This document shows, one piece after another, positions 44,137 through 53,475 of a stretch of DNA of 64,000 nucleotides. A program made the position numbers and the translations under genes. Source of the DNA: JBBSJZ01 sp041739875 (GTDB lineage Bacteria > Planctomycetota > Planctomycetia > Pirellulales > Pirellulaceae); the NCBI GenBank assembly GCA_041739875.1, contig JBGSNA010000208.1:1-64000 (forward strand), given 5' to 3'. The number at the start of each line of letters is the position of its first letter. Positions within the stretch are counted from its first letter, which is position 1. The notes under the pieces were generated by a model that ran no database searches, had not been told where the DNA came from, and saw only the letters and a program-made list of their open reading frames with translations.

Positions 44137-44361
44137 AGTGATGCTTCGGGCGTCGATGCTTCAGGCGTGTCCCGCGTGTCCTACGTGACGTGCGGTACGG
44201 GAGGTCTGGAAATAGTCAGGGGGATTTTTGCCTCACTCCCGGAAGCTTCGCAATGCATTATCCTAGCTCATTCATCGATCCGTATCTTCCACTTGCCTAT
44301 TTCAACGATTGGCGACCGCCCCGCTACGGTCATTTTTGCCGTCTGAAAGGAACCACTGGCT

Positions 44362-45678
44362 ATGTCATTTAGTACGTTTTGCCGAGCATTCACGTTCTCC
44401 GCAACGGTTGTTTCGGCGTCGCTAGTCGCTGATTCAGCAATTGTACACGCCGATTCGCCTTGGCCCCAATGGCGTGGCGAGAACCAGAATGGGCTTGCCA
44501 GCGGGGATGCTTATCCGACCGTTTGGTCCGAAAATAATCGGGTTCAATGGAAATTCGAGGTGACCGGTAGCGGTGGAAGTACTCCGGTTTTGGCAGACGA
44601 CAAAGCGTTTTTTACGGTCGGAACAAAGACCCCCGAAGCGAATGGTGAGAATTTTTTAATTGCCGTATCCACCGAGACCGGAAAAGAAGCGTGGCGAGTT
44701 TCAACGGGCCAAGACGTCGGAGCCAAACACCGCAAAGGCAGTGGCAGCAATCCTTCGGCGGTGACCGACGGTCAGAACGTTTACGCCTATTTTCGCAGCG
44801 GTGATTTGGTATGTGCCACGATGGGTGGCGAAGTCCGCTGGACAGTGAATCTGCAAAAGCAATACGGCGAAGACACGCTGTGGTGGGATCTCGGTTCGAG
44901 CCCACTGTTGACGGAGAATGCGGTAGTGGTTGCTGTGATGCAAACTGGTCCCAGCTATCTTGTTGCACTGAACAAAGAAACCGGTGAGGAACTTTGGAAG
45001 ACAGACCGAATGCTCGGCGCTCCGGAGGAGGCTGCTCAGAGCTATTCCACGCCTATCGCTGTGAGCGTTGGTGGTGCCGATGCGATTGCCGTTATGGGAG
45101 CGGATTACTTGACGTTGCACGCGATGTCGGACGGTCACGAACTTGGGCGGCTCGGTGGATTTAATCCTACCGGTGAGAAGTTCTTTAGATCCATCGCTTC
45201 ACCCGTTGCTCAAGGCGACATCATCGTTTGTCCTTATGCTCGTGGAGCCACGGTAACAGCTGTCCGCATGAGTGAGCTGGCCGCAGGCAAAGGTAAAGAC
45301 GCGATCGCTTGGTTTCGCGATGATCTCGGCAGCGACGTGCCCACTCCCGCGGCAGTCGAAGGTCGAGTCTATCTGGCTGGTGATAAAGGACTTATCAGCG
45401 CTTTGGATCTTGAAACGGGCAAGACGCTTTGGAAACTCGAATTGCCAAAGTCACGTGTGGCTGTCACCAGCTCACCACTCGTAGCTGGTAATCACCTCTA
45501 CATCACACGAGAGAACGCGATCACGTATGTGATTGGCCCGTTGGACCAAGAACAACCGGAGATCGTGGCGACCAACGAATTGGCCGACGCCGAGCCGTTT
45601 ACCGTGGCAAGCCTCGTACCACTTGAGCATGGATTCCTGTTGAGGAGTAAAAGCTTGCTCTACCGAATCAGCGAGTAA
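44362..45678 (+). CDS. Exported PQQ-like beta-propeller protein
   Basis: A 438-residue protein with an N-terminal signal peptide (about 1-31, ending VHADS). The mature protein begins WPQWRGENQNGL, the usual opening of planctomycete PQQ-propeller proteins. Blades show the tryptophan-docking pattern: TGKEAWRVSTG, TGEELWKTDR and TGKTLWKLEL. It belongs to the BamB/quinoprotein-like propeller superfamily, but nothing shows cofactor binding, so an enzymatic role should not be assumed. It is convergent with the ABC-2 permease gene, 7 bases apart. Confidence 0.86.
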   Translation: MSFSTFCRAFTFSATVVSASLVADSAIVHADSPWPQWRGENQNGLASGDAYPTVWSENNRVQWKFEVTGSGGSTPVLADDKAFFTVGTKTPEANGENFLIAVSTETGKEAWRVSTGQDVGAKHRKGSGSNPSAVTDGQNVYAYFRSGDLVCATMGGEVRWTVNLQKQYGEDTLWWDLGSSPLLTENAVVVAVMQTGPSYLVALNKETGEELWKTDRMLGAPEEAAQSYSTPIAVSVGGADAIAVMGADYLTLHAMSDGHELGRLGGFNPTGEKFFRSIASPVAQGDIIVCPYARGATVTAVRMSELAAGKGKDAIAWFRDDLGSDVPTPAAVEGRVYLAGDKGLISALDLETGKTLWKLELPKSRVAVTSSPLVAGNHLYITRENAITYVIGPLDQEQPEIVATNELADAEPFTVASLVPLEHGFLLRSKSLLYRISE

Positions 45679-45685
45679 GGAAGCT

Positions 45686-48049
45686 TTAGAAGTCGCGTGT
45701 CGAGAAGTAAACGCAACCGATCGATAACATCACGACGATGAATCCGGCACAGCTCAGGACGGGCCTCAAGATTCGATAGCGAATGATTTGAGGCTCGTCA
45801 CCGACGCCTCCCTGATCGATTGACGCGGTGGATTCGCCACTCACAATCGCCGCGACGGTTTCACCGAGTTCACCAGTTTGTGGAATGATCATTCGCAGCG
45901 GGTTAACGACATAGCGATCTACAAGTCGCCACTTTGACAACGAAGGGCGAATCGTTCGAATGCTTTTTCCGAGTGTCATGAGTGGGGACGATTGATTGTC
46001 AAGATCCAATTCGTCGACTTGGTCAACGTGATGGACCACAACAAGATGCTGCGATTCCGAATCAAACTGGATCGTCTCAACTTCGGTCGGTCCTGTCGGT
46101 AGCGAAATTTCGCCTGAGTTGGCTGAGGAAACGATCCGACAGCGGGCGTCACCGCTGAGTAAGACAAAGGCATCTGAGCGCTCACCCAGGGAGACCGCTC
46201 GAACGGGAACCAGTCCCGCATCGATGGCAATCGTCGCACGCAGTTCGAAGGTGGTGGCATCAAAGATTCGCAGCGGTTCTCTGGCTCGTGCCACCAAAAC
46301 TTCCGCTGAATTGACGGCCAAAACCACCGCTTCGGAGGCCTCGCCTTCGAGTTCGATTTCTTTTTCGATCGTCCAGGTTGGTTCTTTCGGATTTGCATTG
46401 CGAGCCAAACGATAGAGACGTCCGCTGCTCGCAACAAAGATCGTTGAGCCGTCTTTAGCAATCGCAACGCGTCGAGGCGGCGCAAACGAAACTCCCGGCG
46501 GAAGGATGGATTGGAACCCCGACGTCACGCCCCCCATCATCCCGGATAATTTCGCAATCCAGCCCGGCAAGTCATCGCTGTTCTCATGACTCGGCTCGTC
46601 CTCGATGGATTCACCTTCCGAGCGACGCACTTCCGCGATCGTTGTTAGCGCTAGCCCGCTCGCGTTGATTGCCATCAGCCGATCGGAGGCGACGATTTCA
46701 ATTCCAATCGTAGCTGTCGGTAGCCGCAATGTCGGCACGGGCTCCCAGTGGTTGCCTTGTGACAATAACACCAAGTCCAACGAGCCCGATCCGAAGGGAT
46801 TGAATCGACCCCCGCGAACTTGAGCTGCTAGAAACTCGCCCTTGGGAAGCGAGACGGGCGCTAAAACGCGATCGCCGCTAAACGCATCCGTCTCAAACAC
46901 ATCCACCCAACCATTGGTCGACTCTTCAAAGCGAACAAGACCTCCACCGGCGGTTGAACCCATCAGTGTTTCGCCACTGACGGCGAGATCTCGAATCTTT
47001 GCGGGGCCTGTCACTAGGCCGTCAAACAGACCACCGATAACCCCAACGACTAAACATACGGCGCCGAACATGCACGTCAAACCGATCGCCAATATCGGTG
47101 ATCGCCATCGTAAACCTGCCACAACCGAAACGCTGTAGAACACAGCGAACAAGAATACGCATACGGGAATGCACCAAAGCATCCGCGCATTCCAAACATC
47201 CAATCGCAATCCGGCGATCAACCAAAGCCCGACAACGAGTTGTGTGACGCACAAGAGAACGAAGACGCATCCGCCAAGGAACTTTGATAACAGTAACAAC
47301 GTTCGCGAAACGGGTTTGCTTAAAAGTAAATGCAGAGAACCCGGTTCGAGCATGTCCGGGACAATCGATGCAGTCACCAGGATGCCAAGGAAGATAACAA
47401 TAAAACCAAGCAGCCAATTGATGATCGTCGGCACGACCCATTGGTTAATCAGTGTCGTGAATTGGGTTTTGTCGATCGCAAACGTCGCGGGGAAGTCCAT
47501 TCCCGCGTACGTGAGTAAAATCGAGCGTGACGACCGAGACTTGAAAACTCCTGGAACAACAGCCTCGATTCGTAGTCGAGCCAAGCGTTGTTGCTCACTC
47601 TTGCTAAGCTCGTCTTTGTCTCTCGATTCTAGTTCTCGACGTTCCCTCAGTCGCGTTGTCCCTTTCCAAGCTTCCTCGTCGTACCAGTCATCACGATCAA
47701 GTAAATCGTTGAGAGAATCAGCGAGGAGTTGGAGTTGGATACGAACCTCGTCGCCTTGTCCAACACGTTCAAGTTGACGTTTCAATTCGTCTGGTGTTGC
47801 ATTGGCGATCCTCGCGACCGGGCTGTCTTTTTGAGCTGGGTCGACGAGTGCTCCAGCTAACATCGCCTTGAACCGAGTGCCGTTTTCAAAGTCGCGGATG
47901 CGAAATGAGGTTGTGAAGTCTTCGCGAAATCCGATCGGTGAAAGACAAGCTAACAACAACCAAATCGCTAAAAACGCGATCCACAGAATTCGCGAGGCAA
48001 AAGCGGCGTGAAACGAATCGAGGATCACCGCAGCGTAGGGCTTCAGCAC
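45686..48049 (-). CDS. ABC-2 type permease with embedded propeller-like domain
   Basis: A 787-residue permease. I place the start at GTG 48049 (reads VLKPYAAVILDSFHAAFASR), with GGAG eight bases upstream and a 7-base overlap with the ATPase gene. The frame is open to ATG 48088. A first membrane span is near residues 20-40. A ~150-residue helical periplasmic or cytosolic segment follows, then a cluster of about five spans (INWLLGFIVIFLGILVTASI onward, about 215-360). Residues about 365-720 are beta-rich and WD40/propeller-like (VAIAKDGSTIFVASSGRLYR; LRIFDATTFELRATIAIDAG). One last span is at the C-terminus (VLSCAGFIVVMLSIGCVYF). The partner ATPase is encoded directly upstream. Confidence 0.85.
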   Translation of the reverse strand: MLKPYAAVILDSFHAAFASRILWIAFLAIWLLLACLSPIGFREDFTTSFRIRDFENGTRFKAMLAGALVDPAQKDSPVARIANATPDELKRQLERVGQGDEVRIQLQLLADSLNDLLDRDDWYDEEAWKGTTRLRERRELESRDKDELSKSEQQRLARLRIEAVVPGVFKSRSSRSILLTYAGMDFPATFAIDKTQFTTLINQWVVPTIINWLLGFIVIFLGILVTASIVPDMLEPGSLHLLLSKPVSRTLLLLSKFLGGCVFVLLCVTQLVVGLWLIAGLRLDVWNARMLWCIPVCVFLFAVFYSVSVVAGLRWRSPILAIGLTCMFGAVCLVVGVIGGLFDGLVTGPAKIRDLAVSGETLMGSTAGGGLVRFEESTNGWVDVFETDAFSGDRVLAPVSLPKGEFLAAQVRGGRFNPFGSGSLDLVLLSQGNHWEPVPTLRLPTATIGIEIVASDRLMAINASGLALTTIAEVRRSEGESIEDEPSHENSDDLPGWIAKLSGMMGGVTSGFQSILPPGVSFAPPRRVAIAKDGSTIFVASSGRLYRLARNANPKEPTWTIEKEIELEGEASEAVVLAVNSAEVLVARAREPLRIFDATTFELRATIAIDAGLVPVRAVSLGERSDAFVLLSGDARCRIVSSANSGEISLPTGPTEVETIQFDSESQHLVVVHHVDQVDELDLDNQSSPLMTLGKSIRTIRPSLSKWRLVDRYVVNPLRMIIPQTGELGETVAAIVSGESTASIDQGGVGDEPQIIRYRILRPVLSCAGFIVVMLSIGCVYFSTRDF

Positions 48050-49107
48050 GCTGGGGTCTCCGGTGAACCGGCCGAGGATGCGTCCCATTGACCGTCAGGT
48101 ACGCGGTCCGGCGACGACTCCGACTCCGACGACGTGTGACGTGGCGTTTCCACAAGCTTCAGGAAGGTTTGTTCGAGCGAAGGCCGGATGACGCTCAGCG
48201 ATACAATGGAATAGTGAGCTTCGCGAACGACATCCACTGTCTGGTCCACCGCCGACTGGTTGTGTGTGCCAAGTTCAAGTCGCAACGACTCGCCCTGCTG
48301 GTGGAAGTGAATGGTGGGTGGGTCTGTGTTGAGTCGCTGGCTCAATGCGATTGAAAGTGATTCGATGGGTACATTCAAATTGGATGGGGTTAATTGCAAT
48401 ACCGTTTTGGCTTCGCCATGAAGCTTTGCAAGTTCACTGATCGTGCCAATTCCGCGGATTTCACCTGCTGCGAGTATCGCCACTCGTGAACAAACCAATT
48501 CCACTTCTTGAAGAATGTGGCTGTTGAGGAAGATCGTTTTCCCCTGGTCGCGAAGGTACTCAAGAACTTGGCGAACTTGGCTTCGACCGACTGGATCAAG
48601 TCCATCGGTGGGTTCATCCAGTACAAGCAAATCGGGATCATGCATCAGCGCTTGGGCGAGTCCGAGTCGTTGGTACATCCCTTTGCTGAAACGCTTGACG
48701 GATTCTCGGTCTCGTCCGACTAAGCCAACAAGTTGCAGCAGTTCGTCACTGCGTCGCGAGATCGCCGACTCCGTCATACCGCTCATCCGTCCATAAAAAC
48801 GGAGCGCTGAACGAGCGGTGTGGTGGCGGTCAATTCGCAACGACTCGGGCAGGTAGCCGACCCGCATGCTTGCTGCTGATGAACCTGCGGGCTTACCAAA
48901 TAGCGTCGCGGTTCCGCTAGATGGGCGAACGACTCCGAGCAGCGTTTTGATCAGAGTGGTTTTTCCGGCTCCATTGGGGCCAAGGAGCCCGAAGACTTCG
49001 CCAGCGCGAGCCTGTAATGAGACACCTCGCAAGGCGCGAACCTCGCGAGTTTGCTGGCGGGTCCAGTGTCGATAAGTCTTGCGAAGCTCTTGAACGTCGA
49101 CGATCAC
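48043..49107 (-). CDS. ABC transporter ATP-binding protein
   Basis: A 354-residue ABC ATPase of the ABC-2 exporter type (ABCA/DrrA-like). Walker A GPNGAGKTT, the signature FSKGMYQRLGLAQALMHDPD and Walker B LLVLDEPTDGLDP are intact. The C-terminal ~110 residues form the accessory domain typical of this group. The start is GTG 49107, whose GTGA overlaps the TGA of the preceding gene, so translation is coupled. The frame open to 49200 is not needed. It works with the permease just downstream. Confidence 0.92.
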   Translation of the reverse strand: MIVDVQELRKTYRHWTRQQTREVRALRGVSLQARAGEVFGLLGPNGAGKTTLIKTLLGVVRPSSGTATLFGKPAGSSAASMRVGYLPESLRIDRHHTARSALRFYGRMSGMTESAISRRSDELLQLVGLVGRDRESVKRFSKGMYQRLGLAQALMHDPDLLVLDEPTDGLDPVGRSQVRQVLEYLRDQGKTIFLNSHILQEVELVCSRVAILAAGEIRGIGTISELAKLHGEAKTVLQLTPSNLNVPIESLSIALSQRLNTDPPTIHFHQQGESLRLELGTHNQSAVDQTVDVVREAHYSIVSLSVIRPSLEQTFLKLVETPRHTSSESESSPDRVPDGQWDASSAGSPETPAC

Positions 49108-49550
49108 GCAGCGAATGTTTTCAGTAGCAAGAACGACAGCCACATCGCGGTGACTCCGACAATTCCAGCGGCGAGCCACCGATGGGGTGGCTGGCGCCAA
49201 GAGGGATGGTGCACTTCGTTTTCGTATTCGTTGCGAAAGCGTTCTCGCTCTCCCGAAGATTCGAAGACACCGTCTTCAACTAATTCATGAAGTCCAAATT
49301 GGAGTGAATACTCGATCACTCCATAGACACTGACGCGACGTTCATTCACATCGACGCCCACACCTTCGAAATACCAAAGCTGGTTCCCAAAAGTTTGTTC
49401 CAATTCAGGTCGATCATCCATGCAGCGAAGTTGGATAATCTCGCTGCGTTCTGGACAAAAGCGACCGCGTATGAGCGACCGACCACAGTCCAGTCGAACT
49501 TGGCGTAGTACTCTCTCAGAAAATCGTCGAGTTCTTGTCTCGGCTCCCAT
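49104..49550 (-). CDS. Tail-anchored protein of unknown function
   Basis: A 148-residue protein I do not recognise. ATG 49550 has GGAGTG about nine bases upstream. The N-terminal ~110 residues are soluble, acidic and contain three Cys. A single C-terminal membrane span (WLAAGIVGVTAMWLSFLLLK, about 126-145) makes it a likely tail-anchored protein. It is the first gene of the exporter operon and is coupled to the ATPase gene by a 4-base overlap, so it may be an accessory subunit. It is divergent from the sensor kinase gene at 49734. Confidence 0.75.
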   Translation of the reverse strand: MGAETRTRRFSERVLRQVRLDCGRSLIRGRFCPERSEIIQLRCMDDRPELEQTFGNQLWYFEGVGVDVNERRVSVYGVIEYSLQFGLHELVEDGVFESSGERERFRNEYENEVHHPSWRQPPHRWLAAGIVGVTAMWLSFLLLKTFAA

Positions 49551-49733
49551 CGGGCTTCACTCCAAAAACCGCCTAAGGGATATTAACCGCCTCTCCACTA
49601 TTATTGCTGGTTCATCATTCCGCGTCAGCACCACCTTTGACGATTTTTGCTGACTAAGCGAGAATCTTTTCGGCCGTGTATCCTGGAGTCAGCTGAACTG
49701 TTTCTGCATTCCCCGTAATTTAACGAAATCTCC

Positions 49734-50669
49734 ATGCTGGAAAGACGTTCACTTCGAGCACCGATCACGCTGGGCGTCGTGATGATTTTGCTCGTGGTTG
49801 TCTTAACGGCCCTTTGGTTCACCTCAGGTTGGCTTCTCGGACAAGGCGAAGGCAAATCGCGTGCGGTGCAATGGACATTGCTGGGCACAGGCGCGGTGCT
49901 GCTCAGCGGCGTCCTCGCGGGAGTGATCGCTTACCTCACGTTGACCGTGAAAGCGTTTAATTTGAATCGGCGCCAGTCAAACTTCATTGACTCGGTGACT
50001 CATGAGCTGAAAAGTCCGATCGCTTCGTTGAAGCTGTATTTACAGACGATGGCTCGGCGAAACGTGGACGAAAAGCAACAGCAAGATTTTCACCGTTTTA
50101 TGCTCGAAGATGTCGAGCGATTGGATTCGCTCATTAATCACCTGCTCGACGCAGCTCGTATCGAACGTGGCAACACTCCTGCAAAAGACGAACTTGTTCG
50201 CTTGGACGAACTGCTGGTCGACTGCAGTACAGCCGCGTGCCTGCGGCATCGAGTTACCGAGGATTCGATCCAAGTTCAATCGCCACCGGTGACTGTTTTA
50301 GGCCAATTGATCCAGCTCGAAATTCTGTTTCGTAACCTGATCGACAACGCAGTGAAGTACGGAGGTTCACCCCCAGAAGTCCATGTCGAAGTCAAATGTG
50401 TCTCAAGCCGGCAAGTCACGATTTCAATCATCGACAATGGAGCGGGTATCCCACCGAACCAACGGCGCAAAGTGTTTGGTCGTTTTGTACGGTTGGGAAG
50501 TGAGTTGGAACGTAGCAAACAGGGAACGGGTTTGGGGCTTTATTTAGTTCGTAATGTCGCCAAGGCGATGGGCGGGACGATCCAGGTTCGCGATCGCGAA
50601 GGCGGTGGTGGCACAGAGTTTCAGGTCACGCTTTCTAATGTAGTTCCAGATCAGGCCGTTACCGCGTAG
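49734..50669 (+). CDS. Membrane sensor histidine kinase
   Basis: A 311-residue kinase. Two membrane spans (about 11-32 and 46-70) flank only ~14 residues, so there is almost no periplasmic sensor domain. HisKA has phospho-acceptor H90 (IDSVTHELKSPIASLKLYLQ). The HATPase domain (about 185-305) has the N box LFRNLIDNAVKYG, SIIDNGAGIP and KQGTGLGLYLVRNVAKAMGG. With such a short loop it probably senses within the membrane or through a partner. It is followed by its likely response regulator, and it is divergent from the ABC exporter operon. Confidence 0.93.
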   Translation: MLERRSLRAPITLGVVMILLVVVLTALWFTSGWLLGQGEGKSRAVQWTLLGTGAVLLSGVLAGVIAYLTLTVKAFNLNRRQSNFIDSVTHELKSPIASLKLYLQTMARRNVDEKQQQDFHRFMLEDVERLDSLINHLLDAARIERGNTPAKDELVRLDELLVDCSTAACLRHRVTEDSIQVQSPPVTVLGQLIQLEILFRNLIDNAVKYGGSPPEVHVEVKCVSSRQVTISIIDNGAGIPPNQRRKVFGRFVRLGSELERSKQGTGLGLYLVRNVAKAMGGTIQVRDREGGGGTEFQVTLSNVVPDQAVTA

Positions 50670-50791
50670 AGTTTTCATGAGTTGTTGTTTGATCTGTCCA
50701 AACGGATCTGTCCAAATGGATCCGTACGGCTAGATTTTTTGTCTTCGTCTGTTTCGTTGGTTTGTTCCCTCACTCGAATTGTTTGCGTCCT

Positions 50792-51520
50792 ATGCGGCCT
50801 CATATTCTGGTTGTCGAAGACGAAAATCACTTGGGCGTGGGGATCAAATACAACCTCGAGGCCGAAGGGTATCGAGTTACTTTGGTCGAAGACGGGCCAA
50901 CGGCCCTGCGAATTGTCGATTCGATGAGCGAAAGCCTGGGGCTCATTGTGTTGGATTTGATGCTACCGGGAATGAGCGGCTATTCCGTTTGTGAAGCGAT
51001 TCGCAATTCAGGTTTGACAATTCCGATTCTGATTCTTTCCGCACGCACGCTCGCCGAGGACCGCGCACGAGGGTTTGACGTTGGTGCAAACCAATACATG
51101 AACAAGCCGTTTGAGCTTGATGAACTTCTCAGCCGGGTGAAGAACTTGTTGATGCTTTCCCAACGCGAGCAGAACCAACGCCCCGTTCGGCCCATTCGCA
51201 CGACGATTAGCGAAGCAATGTTTGGCATGTGCAGTGTCAACTTTGATACGCATGAAGTGTTGGTTTGCGGCGAACCGGTGCGAATGACGCCATTGGAACT
51301 GAGGCTGCTCCGATACTTTCTCGAGAACGAAGGCCGCGTGATTAGCCGTAATGAATTGCTTGCGGAAGTTTGGGAAATGTCCGGGAACCTTCAAACGCGA
51401 GCGGTGGATCAATTCATCGCTAGGCTGCGCAAAAAAATCGAACCGGACAACGCAACGCCAGTTCATTTGCTGACGATTCGTGATGCAGGCTATCGATTTG
51501 TATCCAATCCAACACCATGA
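50792..51520 (+). CDS. OmpR/PhoB-family response regulator
   Basis: A 242-residue regulator starting at ATG 50792 (MRPHILVVEDENHLGVGIKY). The receiver domain has D55 (LIVLDLMLPGMSG) and Lys near 105 (YMNKPFELDELLSRV). The winged-helix DNA-binding domain (about 150-240) reads MTPLELRLLRYFLENEGRVI then VDQFIARLRKKIEPDN and TIRDAGYRFVSNP. It is 122 bases downstream of the kinase on the same strand, so the pair forms a two-component system. Control of the adjacent exporter operon is plausible but inferred only from position. Confidence 0.94.
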   Translation: MRPHILVVEDENHLGVGIKYNLEAEGYRVTLVEDGPTALRIVDSMSESLGLIVLDLMLPGMSGYSVCEAIRNSGLTIPILILSARTLAEDRARGFDVGANQYMNKPFELDELLSRVKNLLMLSQREQNQRPVRPIRTTISEAMFGMCSVNFDTHEVLVCGEPVRMTPLELRLLRYFLENEGRVISRNELLAEVWEMSGNLQTRAVDQFIARLRKKIEPDNATPVHLLTIRDAGYRFVSNPTP

Positions 51521-51610
51521 GGTTCACGTGACGGACATGCGAGATTTAGCTGCGTGGTAGGCCCAAAGTCGTGAACGGTGCAAAGTCATGAACGGTGCTT
51601 TCATGACACG

Positions 51611-52513
51611 TTACTCGTCTCGTTTGCAATGCTTGATCATCACGATTTTATTGCCGCATTCGTTATGGATGACTTGATCCATGAACGTGTGAATGAGTAA
51701 CAGGCCTCGGCCGCCTTCTCGCTCCAAATTGGCTGGGTCGGTCGGGTCGGACACTTCGTTGAGCTGAAAACCAGGACCTTCGTCACTGATCGTGAATGTG
51801 GCTGTTGATCGATCAACTTGAAGACAGAACGTCACGCGACGATCACAGTAGGGGGCTAGTGATTGTCGCTCTTTGATCTTTTGCGAGTATGGTCGCCCTT
51901 CCTCCATGCGTCGAAGTTCCGAACTGACTTCAAGGTTGCCGTGGACCATAGCGTTGACAATCGCCTCATCGAGCGCCATCGCGACTTGCAACCGCGCCGA
52001 CGGATCGCAAATGCCTAGCTCGCTCAAAACGGACTCGACTCTGCGGATCAAATTCGGTACCAGCTTCAAGTCGTTATCGAGTTTCCATTCCACTTGAACG
52101 CGATGGACACAACTCGCCAGACGAGGATCCGGTTGTGCGGCTTGTTTCAGTTCAAGAATCCGCGCCACGGTGGGCACGAGGATGCTCGAGATACTGTCTT
52201 TGGGGACATAGCTGGCGGCGCCGGCATGGAGTGTTTCCGCCGCAATCAGTTCGCTGCCGCTGGCGGTTGTGAGAATCACCGGTAGGTCCAGGTCTTGAGC
52301 GAAGATGGCTCGCACGAGACCCAAGCCATCCATTCGCGGCATCTCTAGATCCGTGACGACAAGATCAAAGGTGCTTTTGCGGATGGACTCCATTGCCTCC
52401 TGGCCGTCCCCAGCCGTGGAAACATCGTACCCCGTTGACTCAAGAAGCATTTGTATTTGGAGCAGCTGGCATGGGCTATCTTCGACGACGAGGATTCGCG
52501 AGCGCCTAGTCAT
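51611..52513 (-). CDS. Response regulator with RsbW-like HATPase output
   Basis: A 300-residue protein. The receiver domain (1-125) has D55 (LVVTDLEMPRMDG) and K105 (YVPKDS). A HATPase_c_2 domain (about 150-295) follows: VAMALDEAIVNAMVHGN as the N box, FTISDEGPGFQLNEV as G1, and EREGGRGLLLIHTFMDQVIH. No HisKA domain is present, so it is not a histidine kinase. It resembles anti-sigma serine kinases of the SpoIIAB/RsbW type, here gated by phosphorylation. The STAS gene just upstream overlaps it by 4 bases, and its product is the natural binding or kinase partner. Confidence 0.9.
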   Translation of the reverse strand: MTRRSRILVVEDSPCQLLQIQMLLESTGYDVSTAGDGQEAMESIRKSTFDLVVTDLEMPRMDGLGLVRAIFAQDLDLPVILTTASGSELIAAETLHAGAASYVPKDSISSILVPTVARILELKQAAQPDPRLASCVHRVQVEWKLDNDLKLVPNLIRRVESVLSELGICDPSARLQVAMALDEAIVNAMVHGNLEVSSELRRMEEGRPYSQKIKERQSLAPYCDRRVTFCLQVDRSTATFTISDEGPGFQLNEVSDPTDPANLEREGGRGLLLIHTFMDQVIHNECGNKIVMIKHCKRDE

Positions 52514-52935
52514 CGAGGTTGGTCCAATCGCTTCAAGGCTTCGATAGCAAGCGCGACCGTATCGAAAATATGCAAAAGCGTTCCATCAAGTTTCGTGATT
52601 TTGAATGCCATACGCACCGCCGGATTCATATTGGAAAGGCAAAATTCACCGCCGGCACTTTTGACGTACTCTCGACAGCGAAGCAACGTGGAAATGAATT
52701 CGGACGAAATCGCGGCAACGTCTTGGAAATTGATGATCAACATGGTTGGCTTCACGGTCTCAAGATAAGTGATCAGTTCCTCTTGAGTGCCTTGGATGGT
52801 CTCGCGGTCGAGAAATTTGAAATCTGTCAAAAAAATGACAGGGATACCATCTGACACGCTGGTCCGAAGATGCCGGTATGTGCTCGACACGATGTGTAGC
52901 CTTGAACGCGTGATGTTGGGGCTTGGAATTCGCAT
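52510..52935 (-). CDS. STAS-domain protein (anti-anti-sigma-like)
   Basis: A 141-residue protein starting at ATG 52935 (MRIPSPNITRSRLHIVSSTY). The frame stays open to 53268, but that extension crosses a perfect terminator hairpin and is rejected. The STAS core reads PTMLIINFQDVAAISSEFIS then TLLRCREYVKSAGGEFCLSN and FKITKLDGTLLHIFDT. Where SpoIIAA has DSSG at its phosphorylation loop, this has SSEF: the Ser position is kept and the preceding Asp is lost. It is coupled to the REC-HATPase gene by an ATGA overlap. Confidence 0.88.
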   Translation of the reverse strand: MRIPSPNITRSRLHIVSSTYRHLRTSVSDGIPVIFLTDFKFLDRETIQGTQEELITYLETVKPTMLIINFQDVAAISSEFISTLLRCREYVKSAGGEFCLSNMNPAVRMAFKITKLDGTLLHIFDTVALAIEALKRLDQPR

Positions 52936-53475
52936 TGGATTTTGCGAGGCCCCATTATAGGCATCATTCGAGGTGAATGCCCAATGACAAGCAATTTGGG
53001 ACTGCGTTGGTTCGCGAGACACGGTGGACTCGTTGGCGTACGCGCATAAAAAAAGCTCCCGGAAAGTACGAGGTCCTAGGGGGGCGGAGGACAACGCGCT
53101 AAATTCCGGGAGCCGGTGGTCGGTAGTGTGCTCGACTGGGATCGAAGCCATCCTAGCTTCGACCAGTCGAACGATTGCTTTCACAGCGATTTCGGCGCCA
53201 CTGCTCGCAAAATCAACTTCCATGTCGAAATCTTGAGTAGCTTGTCCGCAGTCATCCCAAGAGATCACCCGTGCAGGACCGTCTTCAACTCGCTGGGGGT
53301 CACCGAGTCATTTGTTTCCAACTGACTGGCGATGGGCGGAGAATAGGCGGAACGTTTTTAAGCGGTCAAGGCAGATTTGCAGAAGAAATCCAAAGCTTCC
53401 AAAAATCGTCGTTTTCACAACAATCGTCGCGCTTTGGTGTTGACGAATCAGCTTCGTTTGGTTGTTCCCGCAGGC
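52936..53475. other. Intergenic region with structured minus-strand terminator
   Basis: The gap lies between the GGDEF gene end and the STAS start, both on the minus strand. Its one clear element is the hairpin with U-tract at 53048-53113. I see no other gene. The STAS promoter, or an RNA ending at that hairpin, is the likely content. Confidence 0.55.
53048..53113 (-). terminator. Intrinsic terminator or attenuator with branched stem
   Basis: On the minus strand, GCTCCCGGAA (complement of 53104-53113) pairs with TTCCGGGAGC (complement of 53055-53064) over 10 perfect bp, followed by seven T. The unusually long loop (39 bases) holds a second stem GTCCT/AGGAC (53088-53092 with 53073-53077). It lies ~360 bases after the GGDEF stop and ~110 bases before the STAS ATG. 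It may end the GGDEF transcript, attenuate the STAS operon, or end a small RNA. Confidence 0.75.

Noticed and set aside
44362..45678. PQQ-dependent dehydrogenase
   Set aside because: The propeller pattern is present, but no catalytic or cofactor residues can be identified and the protein is too short for the known dehydrogenases.
52936..53268. N-terminal extension of the STAS frame
   Set aside because: It would translate a perfect terminator hairpin with U7, and the STAS core begins only after ATG 52935.
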